From contig CCRI01000023.1 in assembly GCA_000985875.1 (NCBI GenBank), forward strand, positions 20,711 through 84,710: a stretch of 64,000 nt of DNA. The letters run 5' to 3'. Both the position numbers and the translations under genes were made by a program. This DNA comes from Neorhizobium galegae bv. officinalis (lineage in GTDB: Bacteria; Pseudomonadota; Alphaproteobacteria; Rhizobiales; Rhizobiaceae). Below are positions 52,315 to 63,384 of the stretch, one piece after another; positions within the stretch are counted from its first letter, which is position 1, and each line of letters begins with the position of its first letter. The notes below the pieces were generated by a model. That model was not told the origin of the DNA. It searched no databases and worked only from the letters and a program-made list of their open reading frames with translations.

Positions 52315-54771
52315 TCAGAACAGGCCCGGCATGCCGGAGGTGACGGCCTGCTGTGCCTGGGGCGAGTTGGTGAAGATCTGGTCCTGGGTCATGTATTCGC
52401 CGTCGCCGATGACCTGGAAGACGTCCGCCGGGCCGGTGCCGGGCTTGAAGGCCTCGACAATCGTATCCGGCTGTCCTTCCATGGCCGCCATGCCGGTCTT
52501 GCGGTTGACGGCGACGAGCTGCATGCCGTCCGGCACGTGGAACTTTTCGGCAGGCGTCAGCTTGGCGGCCTGGGCGAGGAACTCGCCGAAAATAGGCGCG
52601 GCAAGGCCGCTGCCGGTGCCGGCACGGCCGAGCGGTGCCGGCGTGTCGAAGCCGACATAAAGACCGGCGACAAGGTTCGGCGTGAAGCCGACGAACCAGG
52701 CATCCTTTTCGTCATTGGTGGTGCCGGTCTTGCCGGCGACGTCGCGATCCTTGACCGGGATCTTGCCGGCTGCCGTACCGCGCTGGACCACGCCCTGCAT
52801 CATCGAAGTGATCTGGTAGGCGGTCATCGGGTCGAGAACCTGCTCGCGGTTGTCGACGATGCTCGGTTCTTCCTGGTTGGCCCAGTCATTGGCGTTGCAG
52901 CCGTCGCAGGCGCGCTCCTCGTGGCGGAAGATGGTCTTGCCGTAACGGTCCTGGATACGGTCGATGACGGTCGGCTTGATCTGCTTGCCGCCATTGGCGA
53001 TGACCGCATAAGCCGAGACCATGCGCATGACCGTCGTTTCGCCGGAACCGAGCGACATGGCAAGCACCGGCAGCATCTTGTCGTAGATGCCGAAACGTTC
53101 GGCATATTCGGCAACCAGTTCCATGCCCATGTCCTGCGCCAGGCGCACGGTCATCTGGTTGCGGGATTTTTCGATGCCGATGCGCAGCGTCGACGGGCCG
53201 CCTGCCTCGCCGCCGTAGTTTTCCGGCCGCCACACCTGACCGCCGGAGACGATCTCGATCGGGGCGTCGAGGATGACCGATGCCGGCGTATAGCCGTTGT
53301 CGAGCGCTGCCGAGTAGACGAAGGGCTTGAACGACGAACCCGGCTGGCGCATCGCCTGGGTGGCACGGTTGAATTCCGATTGCGAATAGGAGAAGCCGCC
53401 CGCCATCGCGAGAACGCGGCCCGTATTCGGGTCCATGGCGACGAAACCGCCCTGAACCTTCGGCGGCTGGCGCAGCCGGTAGGTCTTGGCCTGCGGATTG
53501 ATCGGCTCCACATAGACGACATCGCCCGGCTTCAGCACACCGTCCGGCGATTTCGCCGGCTTGCGGACATTGGCCGAGTCCCGGTAGGCCCATTTCATGT
53601 CGTCGCCGTTGATCGTGCCCATCTCGCGGACCGCGTCAACCTTGCCAGCCGCATCCGCCGAGGGCTGCAGGCCGATCGTGGCGGACTTTGCCGAGACCTC
53701 GGTGACGACGGCGAGTTTCCATTCCGGCACGTCAGAGAGCGACTTCTGCTTGGCGAGCTCCGGCCCCCAGTCGCCCGTCGTGGCGATCTGAGCGACCGGC
53801 CCATGGAAACCGCGGCGCTCGTCATATTCCACCAGGCCGTTCTGCAGGGCGGCGCGGGCGATGACCTGCAGGTCGGGATCGAGCGAGGTACGGACCGAAA
53901 GGCCGCCTTCGTAGAGCGCCTTGTCGCCGTAACGCTCGATGATCTGGCGGCGGACTTCCTCCGAGAAATAATCCGATGCGAAGACATGGGCGCCGGTACG
54001 GCGCTGCTTGACGCCGAGCGGCTGCTTCTTGGCGTCCTCAGCATCGGCCTGGGTGATGTAGCCGTTCTCGGCCATGCGGTCGACGACCCAGTTGCGGCGC
54101 TCGAGCGCTGCCTTTTCGCGACGGAAGGGATGGTAGTTGGCCGGACCCTTTGGAAGGGCGGCAAGATAGGCGGCCTCGGCCGTCGTCAGCTCGGTCACCG
54201 ACTTGTCGAAATAGGTGAGTGCTGCGCCGGCGATGCCGTAGGAGTTCAGGCCGAAGAAAATCTCGTTCAGATAAAGTTCGAGGATCTTGTCCTTCGAATA
54301 GGTCTGCTCGATGCGGAAGGAGAGGATCGCTTCCTTGACCTTGCGATCGATCGTCTGGTCGGCAGAGAGGAGGAAGTTCTTCGCCACCTGCTGGGTAATC
54401 GTCGAGGCACCTTCGGGGCGACGGCCGGAACCGAGGTTCTGGAGGTTCGAGAGGACGGCGCGCCCAAGACCGGTGATGTCGATGCCGGGATGGCTGTAGA
54501 AGTTCTTGTCTTCAGCGGACAGGAAGGCAGCCTTGACCCGGTCCGGCACCGCCTGAATGGGCAGGAAGAGGCGCCGTTCGCGGGCATATTCGGCCATCAG
54601 AGCACCGTTGCCTGCATGCACGCGGGTAGCGACCGGCGGCTCGTAGGAGGCAAGCACCTCGTAGTTGGGCAGGTCCTTGGTCATCCCGGTGAGGTAAATA
54701 CCCACGCCGGCAGCCACGACCAGAAACAGGACGCAGGCCAAACCAAAGAGATAACCAATCAATCTTACCAT
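52315..54771 (-). CDS. mrcA: penicillin-binding protein 1A
   Basis: 818 residues, class A bifunctional PBP. One N-terminal membrane anchor (about 5-28), a GT51 glycosyltransferase domain with catalytic E87 in SAEDKNFYSHPGID and GASTITQQVAKN, then a transpeptidase domain with SSFK (S479, K482), SRN (536-538) and KTGT (681-684). Polymerises and crosslinks peptidoglycan in the periplasm. A Cys pair (CDGC, 622-625) lies in an insert before the KTG motif. Next to a peptidoglycan amidase on the same strand. Confidence 0.95.
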   Translation of the reverse strand: MVRLIGYLFGLACVLFLVVAAGVGIYLTGMTKDLPNYEVLASYEPPVATRVHAGNGALMAEYARERRLFLPIQAVPDRVKAAFLSAEDKNFYSHPGIDITGLGRAVLSNLQNLGSGRRPEGASTITQQVAKNFLLSADQTIDRKVKEAILSFRIEQTYSKDKILELYLNEIFFGLNSYGIAGAALTYFDKSVTELTTAEAAYLAALPKGPANYHPFRREKAALERRNWVVDRMAENGYITQADAEDAKKQPLGVKQRRTGAHVFASDYFSEEVRRQIIERYGDKALYEGGLSVRTSLDPDLQVIARAALQNGLVEYDERRGFHGPVAQIATTGDWGPELAKQKSLSDVPEWKLAVVTEVSAKSATIGLQPSADAAGKVDAVREMGTINGDDMKWAYRDSANVRKPAKSPDGVLKPGDVVYVEPINPQAKTYRLRQPPKVQGGFVAMDPNTGRVLAMAGGFSYSQSEFNRATQAMRQPGSSFKPFVYSAALDNGYTPASVILDAPIEIVSGGQVWRPENYGGEAGGPSTLRIGIEKSRNQMTVRLAQDMGMELVAEYAERFGIYDKMLPVLAMSLGSGETTVMRMVSAYAVIANGGKQIKPTVIDRIQDRYGKTIFRHEERACDGCNANDWANQEEPSIVDNREQVLDPMTAYQITSMMQGVVQRGTAAGKIPVKDRDVAGKTGTTNDEKDAWFVGFTPNLVAGLYVGFDTPAPLGRAGTGSGLAAPIFGEFLAQAAKLTPAEKFHVPDGMQLVAVNRKTGMAAMEGQPDTIVEAFKPGTGPADVFQVIGDGEYMTQDQIFTNSPQAQQAVTSGMPGLF

Positions 54772-55026
54772 ATCGGAGCTACCGTTCAGCTTTCATTAGG
54801 CGCGTGAAACACACCATCGCATGGTTAGAGGCGTTTTGCACGGTGATTGCACCAGCGCAAGGCGAAAGCGGATCGATCGTCCGCCATCCATTGCATCTGA
54901 GAGATTATCGAATAACCGCCCGAATGTGAGTAAAATAGGGCTCTTAGACCCGATTTCCGGCGTCCGCCCTCCCCTGCGCGATATTCCCCGCGCCTGTGGC
55001 ACTGGCGCCACGCGGAGCGCAGGTCA

Positions 55027-56304
55027 TCAGCCGCGGTTCGCCATCGCGCGGGCACGATAGCGCTTGATCGCGTCGACCATGCGATCGATCACCTTGGACC
55101 GCCACGACTCATCCAGCAGCAGCTTTTCGTCCTCGACATTGGATAGGAAGCCAAGTTCGAGGAGGACGGAGGGAATGTCCGGCGCGCGCAGAACCTGGAA
55201 GCCCGCATAACGGTGAGGATTGTTGATGAGCCCGATCTGCCCTTCGAAGGACTGGACGACATTGGTGGCGAGCGCGATCGAAAACGCCTGGGTCTCGCGT
55301 CGGGTTAGGTCGAGCAGGATATCGGCGACCTCGGGCGGGCCGCTCTGGAGCGTATAGCCCGCAAGCTCGTCGGACAGGTTTTCGCGGGCGGCGAGGTTTT
55401 CCGCCATGCGGTCGGAGGCCTTGTCGGACAGCGTGTAGACGGTCGCGCCGCGAATGTCCTTCTGGCCGAGGGTATCGGCATGCAGGGATACGAACAGATC
55501 GGCGTGGCCCTGGCGGGCGAGCGTCACGCGCTCGGAAAGAGAAAGGAACGTGTCGTCGTCGCGGGTCAGGAAGGCCTTGATACCCTCCACCTTGTTCAAT
55601 CGTTCGGCAAGCGTCCTGGCGAACGCAAGCGTGATGGTCTTTTCCGGTGTCTTGGTGCCCGCCCCCATCGCGCCGGCATCGATCCCACCGTGCCCGGCAT
55701 CGAGCGCAACCGTAAAGACGCTGTCCTTCTCGCCCATCGCCAGCATGTCCGGAGCCGCCGCCGTCGGCGTCGCCCAGTTCTGGGTCTTCACCAGATCGGC
55801 AAAAACCTCCTTGGAGGCCATTTCCGCATCCAGGACCAGCCTGTAGCTGCCGTTGTCGTTGGATTGAACCTCGGCGATCGACAGTTTCACCGGCCGCTTG
55901 GCGGTCAGCACGATCCGGGCACTCGACTCACCCATCGTGCCATAGCGGATGTCCTTGAAGAGACCACGCGCGGACAGATCCTCGGCGGGGAAGCCAAAGG
56001 CGGTCGCCGGCAGATCGACGATCACCCGCTCCGGCGCGGCGACGTAGTGGACGGAGAATTCCGGCTTTTTCTCGAACTCGATGACGATCCGGGTGCGTGC
56101 CTCGTCGCCGGCGACGCGGGCGCTGAAGGCGAGAAGCGGCGGCGGCGACGTGGCGCTTGCGGAACTCAAGGGAGGTGCCGCGACGAAGGCGACCAAGAGA
56201 AGAACCGCGCAAGCGATTCGCGCAAAAAAAAGCTGCCGGCGTCCGCCGCAGACCGTCGCTGCGCTTGCCTTTACATCCGCCCTCAAACCGCCACTCGCAT
56301 TCAA
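55027..56304 (-). CDS. periplasmic N-acetylmuramoyl-L-alanine amidase (AmiC-like)
   Basis: 425 residues. Signal segment (FARIACAVLLLVAFVAAPPL, about 28-47), AMIN domain (about 58-160) for septal targeting, then Amidase_3 with zinc ligands H205 (LDAGHGGID), E221 and H275 (SLHADT), and the C-terminal LELGFLSNVEDE. Cleaves the amide bond between MurNAc and the stem peptide in cell separation. The AMIN-Amidase_3 order matches E. coli AmiC and AmiB; the exact name is uncertain. Confidence 0.9.
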   Translation of the reverse strand: MNASGGLRADVKASAATVCGGRRQLFFARIACAVLLLVAFVAAPPLSSASATSPPPLLAFSARVAGDEARTRIVIEFEKKPEFSVHYVAAPERVIVDLPATAFGFPAEDLSARGLFKDIRYGTMGESSARIVLTAKRPVKLSIAEVQSNDNGSYRLVLDAEMASKEVFADLVKTQNWATPTAAAPDMLAMGEKDSVFTVALDAGHGGIDAGAMGAGTKTPEKTITLAFARTLAERLNKVEGIKAFLTRDDDTFLSLSERVTLARQGHADLFVSLHADTLGQKDIRGATVYTLSDKASDRMAENLAARENLSDELAGYTLQSGPPEVADILLDLTRRETQAFSIALATNVVQSFEGQIGLINNPHRYAGFQVLRAPDIPSVLLELGFLSNVEDEKLLLDESWRSKVIDRMVDAIKRYRARAMANRG

Positions 56305-56901
56305 AGCCCCGCCGCCTGTCGGGCAACCCGCATCAAAGTGCCCGCCGTAGAAGGCATTTGCATGTCAAAAGATGCGAATCAACCGCCCGTTCCCTGCCAT
56401 CCATAAGGGGTCTAATTCCATCGAGAATATGGCAAACTTGGCTTTTCCCTTGCTATTGTGACAGATAAACCATACAACGCCCGTGAGGGTTAAAGTGTTG
56501 ACGGGATAGTCTGCCGATAGGCTGGCCAGCCTCTTCAGGACCTGGCGCCGAAGACCGACAGTCATCCGCCGTCGCTACACTTTTCCTGATACTCGATCCC
56601 TCCGGCGGTGGCCGGAAAAGTACTGGGTGGCGTGCCACCCACCGCTCATGCGGAGCACATTCATCGGGCCCATGCGGGCCTATGGTATCGTCATTCTCGT
56701 TTGGTCTTTGATGTCGCGGCACAATTTTCAGAACCTGGAGAGACCGAGGGAGCAAGGCTCCCCGTCATCTTTCCGGTTGCCGTCACAACCACTCCCGACG
56801 GGAACATTTTTATCCGGCGCAACGACCGCATTGCATGACTGGCCTGTCCTCGTGGCAGGCTTTTCTGCACTCTCCCGGCGGCGCCGAGGAGCAGAATTTC
56901 A
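56305..56901. other. amidase-rne intergenic region with rne leader
   Basis: 597 bases between divergent genes. A possible plus-strand promoter for rne is at 56450-56478, which would give a leader of about 415 bases. A small stem gcctg-caggc followed by TTTT occurs at 56842-56864. Long leaders in rne mediate autoregulation by RNase E in E. coli; whether this applies here is unknown. No gene is supported. Confidence 0.45.
56450..56478 (+). promoter_or_regulatory. possible rne promoter
   Basis: TTGCTA at 56450-56455, 17-base spacer, TACAAC at 56473-56478. Moderate match only. Confidence 0.3.
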
Positions 56902-59883
56902 ATGGCAGACAAAATGCTTATCGACGCGTCTCACGAAGAGGAGACGCGCGTAGTTGTCGTTCGCGGTAACCGGATCGAGGAGTTCGATTTCGAATCGCAG
57001 CATAAGAAACAGATACGCGGCAATATCTATCTGGCGAAGGTGACGAGGGTCGAACCCTCACTGCAGGCCGCTTTCGTCGATTACGGCGGGAACCGTCACG
57101 GCTTCCTAGCCTTTGCCGAAATCCATCCCGACTATTATCAGATCCCGCTTGCCGACCGTCAGGCGCTGATGCAGCAGGAAGCCGAGGATCAGCGCAAGAT
57201 CGCGGAAGCGGAAGCCGCCGACCCCGTGGTCGATCTTGCCAACCAGGATCAGCCGGATATCGGCATTTCCACCCCGGCCCCCGCTGCCGAGCCCGCAAGC
57301 GAAGCCGGCGCGGAAGCAGCCGAGGCAAGCCCGGTCGAGGCAATCGCCGCCGAAGAGACGGAAAAGCCGAAGGCCAAGCCGCGCCGCAGCCGCGCCCGCA
57401 AGAAGCCGGCAGAAGAAGCTGCGGCTCTCGAAGCCGGCGCATCCGAAGGCGAAGGCGCTCCTTCCTCCGAGAACAATGACGACGACGGCTCGACGCCCGG
57501 CGAAATGGCCGCGTTGGTCGAGACCGATTCGATTTCGGAAGACGTCGACGCCCGCCGCGGCGGCGGCCGCAACGACGATTTCGATGACGACGACGATGAC
57601 GACCATGGCGAGAAGGAAATCATCGAATCGGTCGGCGCCGAAGACGCGATGGAAGAAGTTCCGGATCGTGTCGTGCGCAAGCCGCGCAAGCAGTATCGCA
57701 TCCAGGAAGTCATCAAGCGCCGCCAGATCCTGCTCGTGCAGGTCGCGAAGGAAGAGCGCGGCAACAAGGGTGCTGCCCTTACCACCTATCTTTCGCTCGC
57801 CGGCCGTTATTCGGTGCTGATGCCCAACACGGCACGCGGCGGCGGCATTTCCCGTAAGATCACCCAGCCGCAGGACCGCAAGCGCCTCAAGGAAATCGCC
57901 CGCGAGCTCGACGTGCCGCAGGGCATGGGCGTGATCCTGCGCACAGCCGGTGCGAACCGCACCCGCGTCGAAGTCAAGCGCGACTTCGAATACCTGATGC
58001 GCCTGTGGGAAAACGTCCGCACGCTGACGCTGAATTCGACCGCGCCGTGCCTCGTCTATGAAGAAGGCTCGCTGATCAAGCGCTCGATCCGCGACCTCTA
58101 CAACAAGGACATTTCCGAGATCATCGTGTCCGGCGAAGAAGGCTATCGTGAAGCGAAAGACTTCATGAAGATGCTGATGCCGAGCCATGCCAAGGTGGTC
58201 CAGCCCTATCGCGACCTGCATCCGATCTTCGCCCGCTCCGGCATCGAAGCGCAGCTCGACCGCATGCTGCAGCCGCAGGTGACGCTGAAGTCCGGCGGCT
58301 ACCTGATCATGAACCAGACGGAAGCGCTCGTCGCCATCGACGTCAACTCCGGCCGTTCGACCCGCGAGCATTCGATCGAGGAAACCGCGCTCCAGACCAA
58401 TCTGGAAGCTGCCGAGGAAGTCGCCCGCCAGCTTCGCCTGCGCGACCTTGCCGGCCTGATCGTCATCGACTTCATCGACATGGAAGAGAAGCGCAACAAC
58501 CGCGCCGTCGAGAAGCGACTGAAGGATTGCCTGAAGAACGACCGCGCCCGCATCCAGGTCGGCCGCATCTCGCATTTCGGCCTGCTCGAAATGTCGCGCC
58601 AGCGCATCCGCGCCTCGGTTCTCGAATCGACGACGCAGATCTGCACCCATTGCGGCGGCACCGGGCATGTGCGCTCGCAGTCGTCGGTCGCCCTGCACGT
58701 GCTGCGCGGCGTCGAGGAATATCTGCTCAAGAACACCACGCATGACATCACCGTGCGCACCACGCCGGAAATCGCGCTCTATCTTCTCAACCACAAGCGC
58801 AGCAGCATCGTCGATTACGAGAACCGCTTCGGCGTCTCGATCTTCATCGAATCGGATGTCAGCATCGGCTCCAGCCACTTCGCGATCGATCGCGGCGAGC
58901 CGGTCGAAAACCCGGTCAAGATCGAAAGCCTGATGCAGTTCGCGGCCATCCCCGTCGAAGAGGACGATGACGACATCGTCATCGAGGCCGACGAGGATGA
59001 AGAAGAAGAGGCCGTCGCAGCGACGGCGCAGCCCGCAGCGGCCAATGCCGAGCGCACCCAGCAGCAGCAGGGCGACGACCAGAACGGCCGCAAGCGCAAG
59101 CGCCGCCGCCGTCGTCGCAACCGTGGCGGAGAAAAGGGCGGTGACGCCCAGACCGCCCAGGGCGGCAACGACGACATGACCGATGGCGACGAGGACGGCG
59201 ACGAAGGCGAGGACGACGTTTCCGAAGCCGGCGAAGCTTCCGACGCAACGGTTGCCGCCGATTCGGAGTCGGAAGAAAACCGCCGCAAGCGCCGCCGCCG
59301 CGGCAAGCGTGGTGGTCGCCGCAATCGCACCGGTGAGGACGGACAGGAGCTGAACGCTTCGGAGGACGACGAGGCAGCCGACGAAGACGCATTCAGCGAA
59401 GAGGTCGCGGCAGTGCCGGCAGCAGCCGTAGCGGAAAACTCCGAAGAGGCCGCCGTTGAGGCTGTCCCGGCTCCCGCCGAGGCGGAAGCAGTAACTGGCG
59501 GCAAGCCCGAAGCCAAACCGCGCCGTTCGCGTCGTGGCAAGGCGGCGACCGCGGCCGACACACCGGCTGTGGAAGAGGCGGCCGTTCCGGCTCCGGTGGA
59601 AACCGCCGTCGAACAGGTCGAAGCAGCACTCGGCGAAGAGCCGCAGGCGCCCGAGGCCGCTCCGGTCGAAGCCGCTCCTGCCGAAGAAGCCCCCGTCGCA
59701 GAGGCGGCCGAGCAGGCCGATAGCGGCGAGGCGAAGCCGGCACGGGCCAACCGCGCATCGAACATCTCTTCCTCCGTCGAGGCGGTGGTGAAGAGTTCCG
59801 ATCCCGCGACGGCGCCAGAGGCCGAAACAGACCCGTCGAAGCCGAAGAAAGCCGGATGGTGGCAGCGCCGCGGCTTCTTCTGA
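56902..59883 (+). CDS. rne: ribonuclease E
   Basis: 993 residues. The S1 domain begins at about 35 and is split by an acidic, Ala/Glu-rich insert (about 85-262, with a run of Asp near 226-234). The catalytic DNase I-like domain has D480 (VAIDVNSG) and D523 (VIDFID), and the Zn-link is CTHC (581-584). The C-terminal 330 residues are disordered, with acidic stretches and two Arg-rich patches (RKRKRRRRRRNRGG and RRKRRRRGKRGGRR) that likely bind RNA or degradosome partners. Initiates mRNA decay and processes rRNA and tRNA. Confidence 0.96.
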   Translation: MADKMLIDASHEEETRVVVVRGNRIEEFDFESQHKKQIRGNIYLAKVTRVEPSLQAAFVDYGGNRHGFLAFAEIHPDYYQIPLADRQALMQQEAEDQRKIAEAEAADPVVDLANQDQPDIGISTPAPAAEPASEAGAEAAEASPVEAIAAEETEKPKAKPRRSRARKKPAEEAAALEAGASEGEGAPSSENNDDDGSTPGEMAALVETDSISEDVDARRGGGRNDDFDDDDDDDHGEKEIIESVGAEDAMEEVPDRVVRKPRKQYRIQEVIKRRQILLVQVAKEERGNKGAALTTYLSLAGRYSVLMPNTARGGGISRKITQPQDRKRLKEIARELDVPQGMGVILRTAGANRTRVEVKRDFEYLMRLWENVRTLTLNSTAPCLVYEEGSLIKRSIRDLYNKDISEIIVSGEEGYREAKDFMKMLMPSHAKVVQPYRDLHPIFARSGIEAQLDRMLQPQVTLKSGGYLIMNQTEALVAIDVNSGRSTREHSIEETALQTNLEAAEEVARQLRLRDLAGLIVIDFIDMEEKRNNRAVEKRLKDCLKNDRARIQVGRISHFGLLEMSRQRIRASVLESTTQICTHCGGTGHVRSQSSVALHVLRGVEEYLLKNTTHDITVRTTPEIALYLLNHKRSSIVDYENRFGVSIFIESDVSIGSSHFAIDRGEPVENPVKIESLMQFAAIPVEEDDDDIVIEADEDEEEEAVAATAQPAAANAERTQQQQGDDQNGRKRKRRRRRRNRGGEKGGDAQTAQGGNDDMTDGDEDGDEGEDDVSEAGEASDATVAADSESEENRRKRRRRGKRGGRRNRTGEDGQELNASEDDEAADEDAFSEEVAAVPAAAVAENSEEAAVEAVPAPAEAEAVTGGKPEAKPRRSRRGKAATAADTPAVEEAAVPAPVETAVEQVEAALGEEPQAPEAAPVEAAPAEEAPVAEAAEQADSGEAKPARANRASNISSSVEAVVKSSDPATAPEAETDPSKPKKAGWWQRRGFF

Positions 59884-59903
59884 GCCTAACGAGAACTGAC
59901 GAA

Positions 59904-59930
59904 ACGGCCGCGCAAGACGCGGCCGTTTTT
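59904..59930 (+). terminator. terminator of rne
   Basis: Nine-base arms acggccgcg and cgcggccgt, 5-base loop, then TTTTT-ATTT. Twenty bases after the rne stop. Confidence 0.8.
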
Positions 59931-60188
59931 ATTTCTGCCCTGCCCCGATCCTCAGAAACTGGATCAACCGCCTGCCGAAGCGATTCCGAAAACCCGGCTA
60001 GCCTGTTGAAATCGGACTCCATTCCAGAGTCGGGTCCACCATCCGGCAAAGCGTCATACGCAGTTGTGAACCGGTGGAAACCGTCGGGACACGATTTTGA
60101 GGTTTTTCGGAAAGCCCGACTGGCTTACTTTGGGCACAAACCGCAACAATGGTGCGCGGGATTCGTGTGCCGACCCAAGAGGATATGG
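59931..60188. other. leader region before the DsbA-like gene
   Basis: 258 bases without a supported gene. The downstream frame is open through it, but the DsbA signal peptide starts only at 60189. No clear promoter was identified. Confidence 0.4.
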
Positions 60189-60965
60189 ATGACCCGCCTG
60201 TTCAAGACGCCCGTTTTCAGGACATTGGCCGCCGGCTCGATGCTGGCCCTGGCACTTTCCGCGACCGCCCCGGCTTTCGCCCTGGACGACCAGCAGAAGA
60301 AGGAAATGGGCCAGTTCATCCGCGAATACCTGCTGCAGAACCCGGAAGTGCTGGTCGAAGTCCAGAACGCGCTGGAGGCCAAGCAGCAGACCCAGCGCGT
60401 CGAGCAATCGACCAAGGGGATCGCGGACAACAGGCAGGCGATCTTCTCCTCGCCGACCGACATCGCGCTCGGCAATCCGAAGGGCGACGTCACGGTCGTC
60501 GAATTCTTCGATTACAATTGCGGCTACTGCAAGCGGGCGCTCTCCGACATGGACGACATCCTTTCCAAGGATAAGAACGTCCGCTTCATCCTCAAGGAAT
60601 TTCCGATCCTCGGACCGGACTCGGTCGCCGCTCATCGGGTAGCCAACGCCGTGCGCCTGGTCGCGCCGGAAAAATACGCGGAATTTCATCGCGAACTGCT
60701 CAGCGGCCAGCCGCACGCCTCGGAAGCGACCGCGATTGCGGTCGCAAGCGCGCTCGGCATCAAGGAGGCGGCGATCCGCAAGTCCATGGCCGACGAGCCG
60801 AACGACGACCTGGTGCGCGACGCCTACCGGCTCGCCAACGCAATCGGCATCACCGGCACTCCGACCTATGTGGTCGGCGACGAAGCCGTCTTCGGCGCCG
60901 TCGGCCTCGAAACGATAGAGCAGAAGGTCGCCAACGTGCGCGCCTGCGGCAAGGCGACCTGCTGA
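60189..60965 (+). CDS. DsbA-family thiol:disulfide oxidoreductase (Com1-like)
   Basis: 258 residues. The ATG at 60189 follows AGAGGA and opens a signal peptide (FKTPVFRTLAAGSMLALALS, cleavage after AFA near 33). An N-terminal helical segment (about 35-85) resembles the trimerisation or substrate region of Com1/ScsC proteins. The thioredoxin fold has the active site CGYC in EFFDYNCGYCKRA and the cis-Pro loop GTPTYVVG. A C-terminal Cys pair (RACGKATC) is additional. Acts on periplasmic disulfides; oxidase versus isomerase role cannot be told. Confidence 0.85.
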   Translation: MTRLFKTPVFRTLAAGSMLALALSATAPAFALDDQQKKEMGQFIREYLLQNPEVLVEVQNALEAKQQTQRVEQSTKGIADNRQAIFSSPTDIALGNPKGDVTVVEFFDYNCGYCKRALSDMDDILSKDKNVRFILKEFPILGPDSVAAHRVANAVRLVAPEKYAEFHRELLSGQPHASEATAIAVASALGIKEAAIRKSMADEPNDDLVRDAYRLANAIGITGTPTYVVGDEAVFGAVGLETIEQKVANVRACGKATC

Positions 60966-61099
60966 CAAGGCGCCCCCTGGCAAACAGATGTTCCATCGCA
61001 GTGGACTCGCGGCCTTTCGGCGCAGCGGGGGGCTTTCCCTTGCCGCGTCGGCGGTCTATAGGTGGCCCCTGAATTTTTGCATGGAACAATAGATAAGTG

Positions 61100-61537
61100 A
61101 TGAGCAAGACGATCTTCGTCCTCAATGGCCCCAATCTCAATATGCTGGGCAAGCGCGAGCCGGGCATCTATGGCGCGGCCACGCTGAAGGACGTCGAGAA
61201 GGAGTGTATCGCTGCCGGCAGGGAACTCGGCTTCGACGTCGATTTCCGCCAGAGCAATCACGAAGGCGTGCTGATCGACTGGATGCACGAGGCCAATGAA
61301 AAGGCCGTCGGCGTCGCCATCAACGCAGGCGCCTATACTCATACCTCGATCGCATTGCACGACGCCATCAAGGCGATCTCCGTGCCGGTGATCGAGCTTC
61401 ATATCTCGAATGTCCACGCGCGGGAGGAATTCCGCCATCATTCGATGATCGCACCGGCGGTGAAGGGCGTGATCTGCGGTTTTGGCACCGCGAGCTACAT
61501 TCTGGCGCTGCACGCCTTGAAAACCATTACCGCCTGA
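61100..61537 (+). CDS. aroQ: 3-dehydroquinate dehydratase, type II
   Basis: 145 residues. NGPNLNMLGKREPGIYG holds the catalytic Tyr and the flexible-lid Arg; the catalytic His is in EEFRHHS, and INAGAYTHTSIALHDA is the substrate loop. Dodecameric shikimate pathway enzyme. The ATG at 61100 is preferred; a GTG directly before it is an alternative. Followed by accB after 28 bases, the usual rhizobial order. Confidence 0.95.
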   Translation: MSKTIFVLNGPNLNMLGKREPGIYGAATLKDVEKECIAAGRELGFDVDFRQSNHEGVLIDWMHEANEKAVGVAINAGAYTHTSIALHDAIKAISVPVIELHISNVHAREEFRHHSMIAPAVKGVICGFGTASYILALHALKTITA

Positions 61538-61565
61538 CAAGATAAACAGAACAATAGGGTTTGCC

Positions 61566-62021
61566 ATGTCTGACAAGAAGAACGGTATCGACAAGGGACT
61601 GATCCGCGACCTCGCGAACATCCTCAACGATACCGACCTCACCGAGATCGAAGTCGAACAGGACGATGTGCGTATTCGTGTATCGCGCGTCGGTACGACT
61701 CAATACGTCCAGGCTCCGGTCGCAGCGCCCGCCTATGCCCCGGCTGCAGCGCCCGTAGCCGTCGCAGCGCCCGCAGTCCAGGATAACAAGAACGCGGTCA
61801 CTGCGCCGATGGTCGGTACCATCTACCTCTCCCCGGCCCCGGGTTCGCGCGCCTTCGTCGAAGTCGGCGCCACCGTCAAGGAAGGCCAGACGCTGCTGAT
61901 CATCGAGGCCATGAAGACGATGAACCAGATCCCGTCGCCACGCTCCGGCAAGGTCACGGAAATCCTGGTCAACGACGCTCAGCCCGTCGAGTATGGCCAG
62001 CCGCTCGTCATAATCGAGTAA
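61566..62021 (+). CDS. accB: biotin carboxyl carrier protein of acetyl-CoA carboxylase
   Basis: 151 residues. N-terminal domain (1-48), Ala/Pro linker (about 49-72), and the biotinyl domain with K117 in EAMKTMN. Carries carboxybiotin between AccC and the AccA-AccD transferase for malonyl-CoA synthesis. Eight bases before accC. Confidence 0.97.
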   Translation: MSDKKNGIDKGLIRDLANILNDTDLTEIEVEQDDVRIRVSRVGTTQYVQAPVAAPAYAPAAAPVAVAAPAVQDNKNAVTAPMVGTIYLSPAPGSRAFVEVGATVKEGQTLLIIEAMKTMNQIPSPRSGKVTEILVNDAQPVEYGQPLVIIE

Positions 62022-62029
62022 GGCGCATC

Positions 62030-63376
<1,347 letters not shown>

Positions 63377-63384
63377 GGAGATCG

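Noticed and set aside
56842..56864. gcctg...caggc-TTTT stem just before rne as a terminator
   Set aside because: Only 5 bp and directly upstream of the start codon; too weak to call.
59856..60188. N-terminal extension of the DsbA-like frame
   Set aside because: The in-frame open stretch runs over the rne terminator, and the signal peptide with its ribosome-binding site starts only at 60189.
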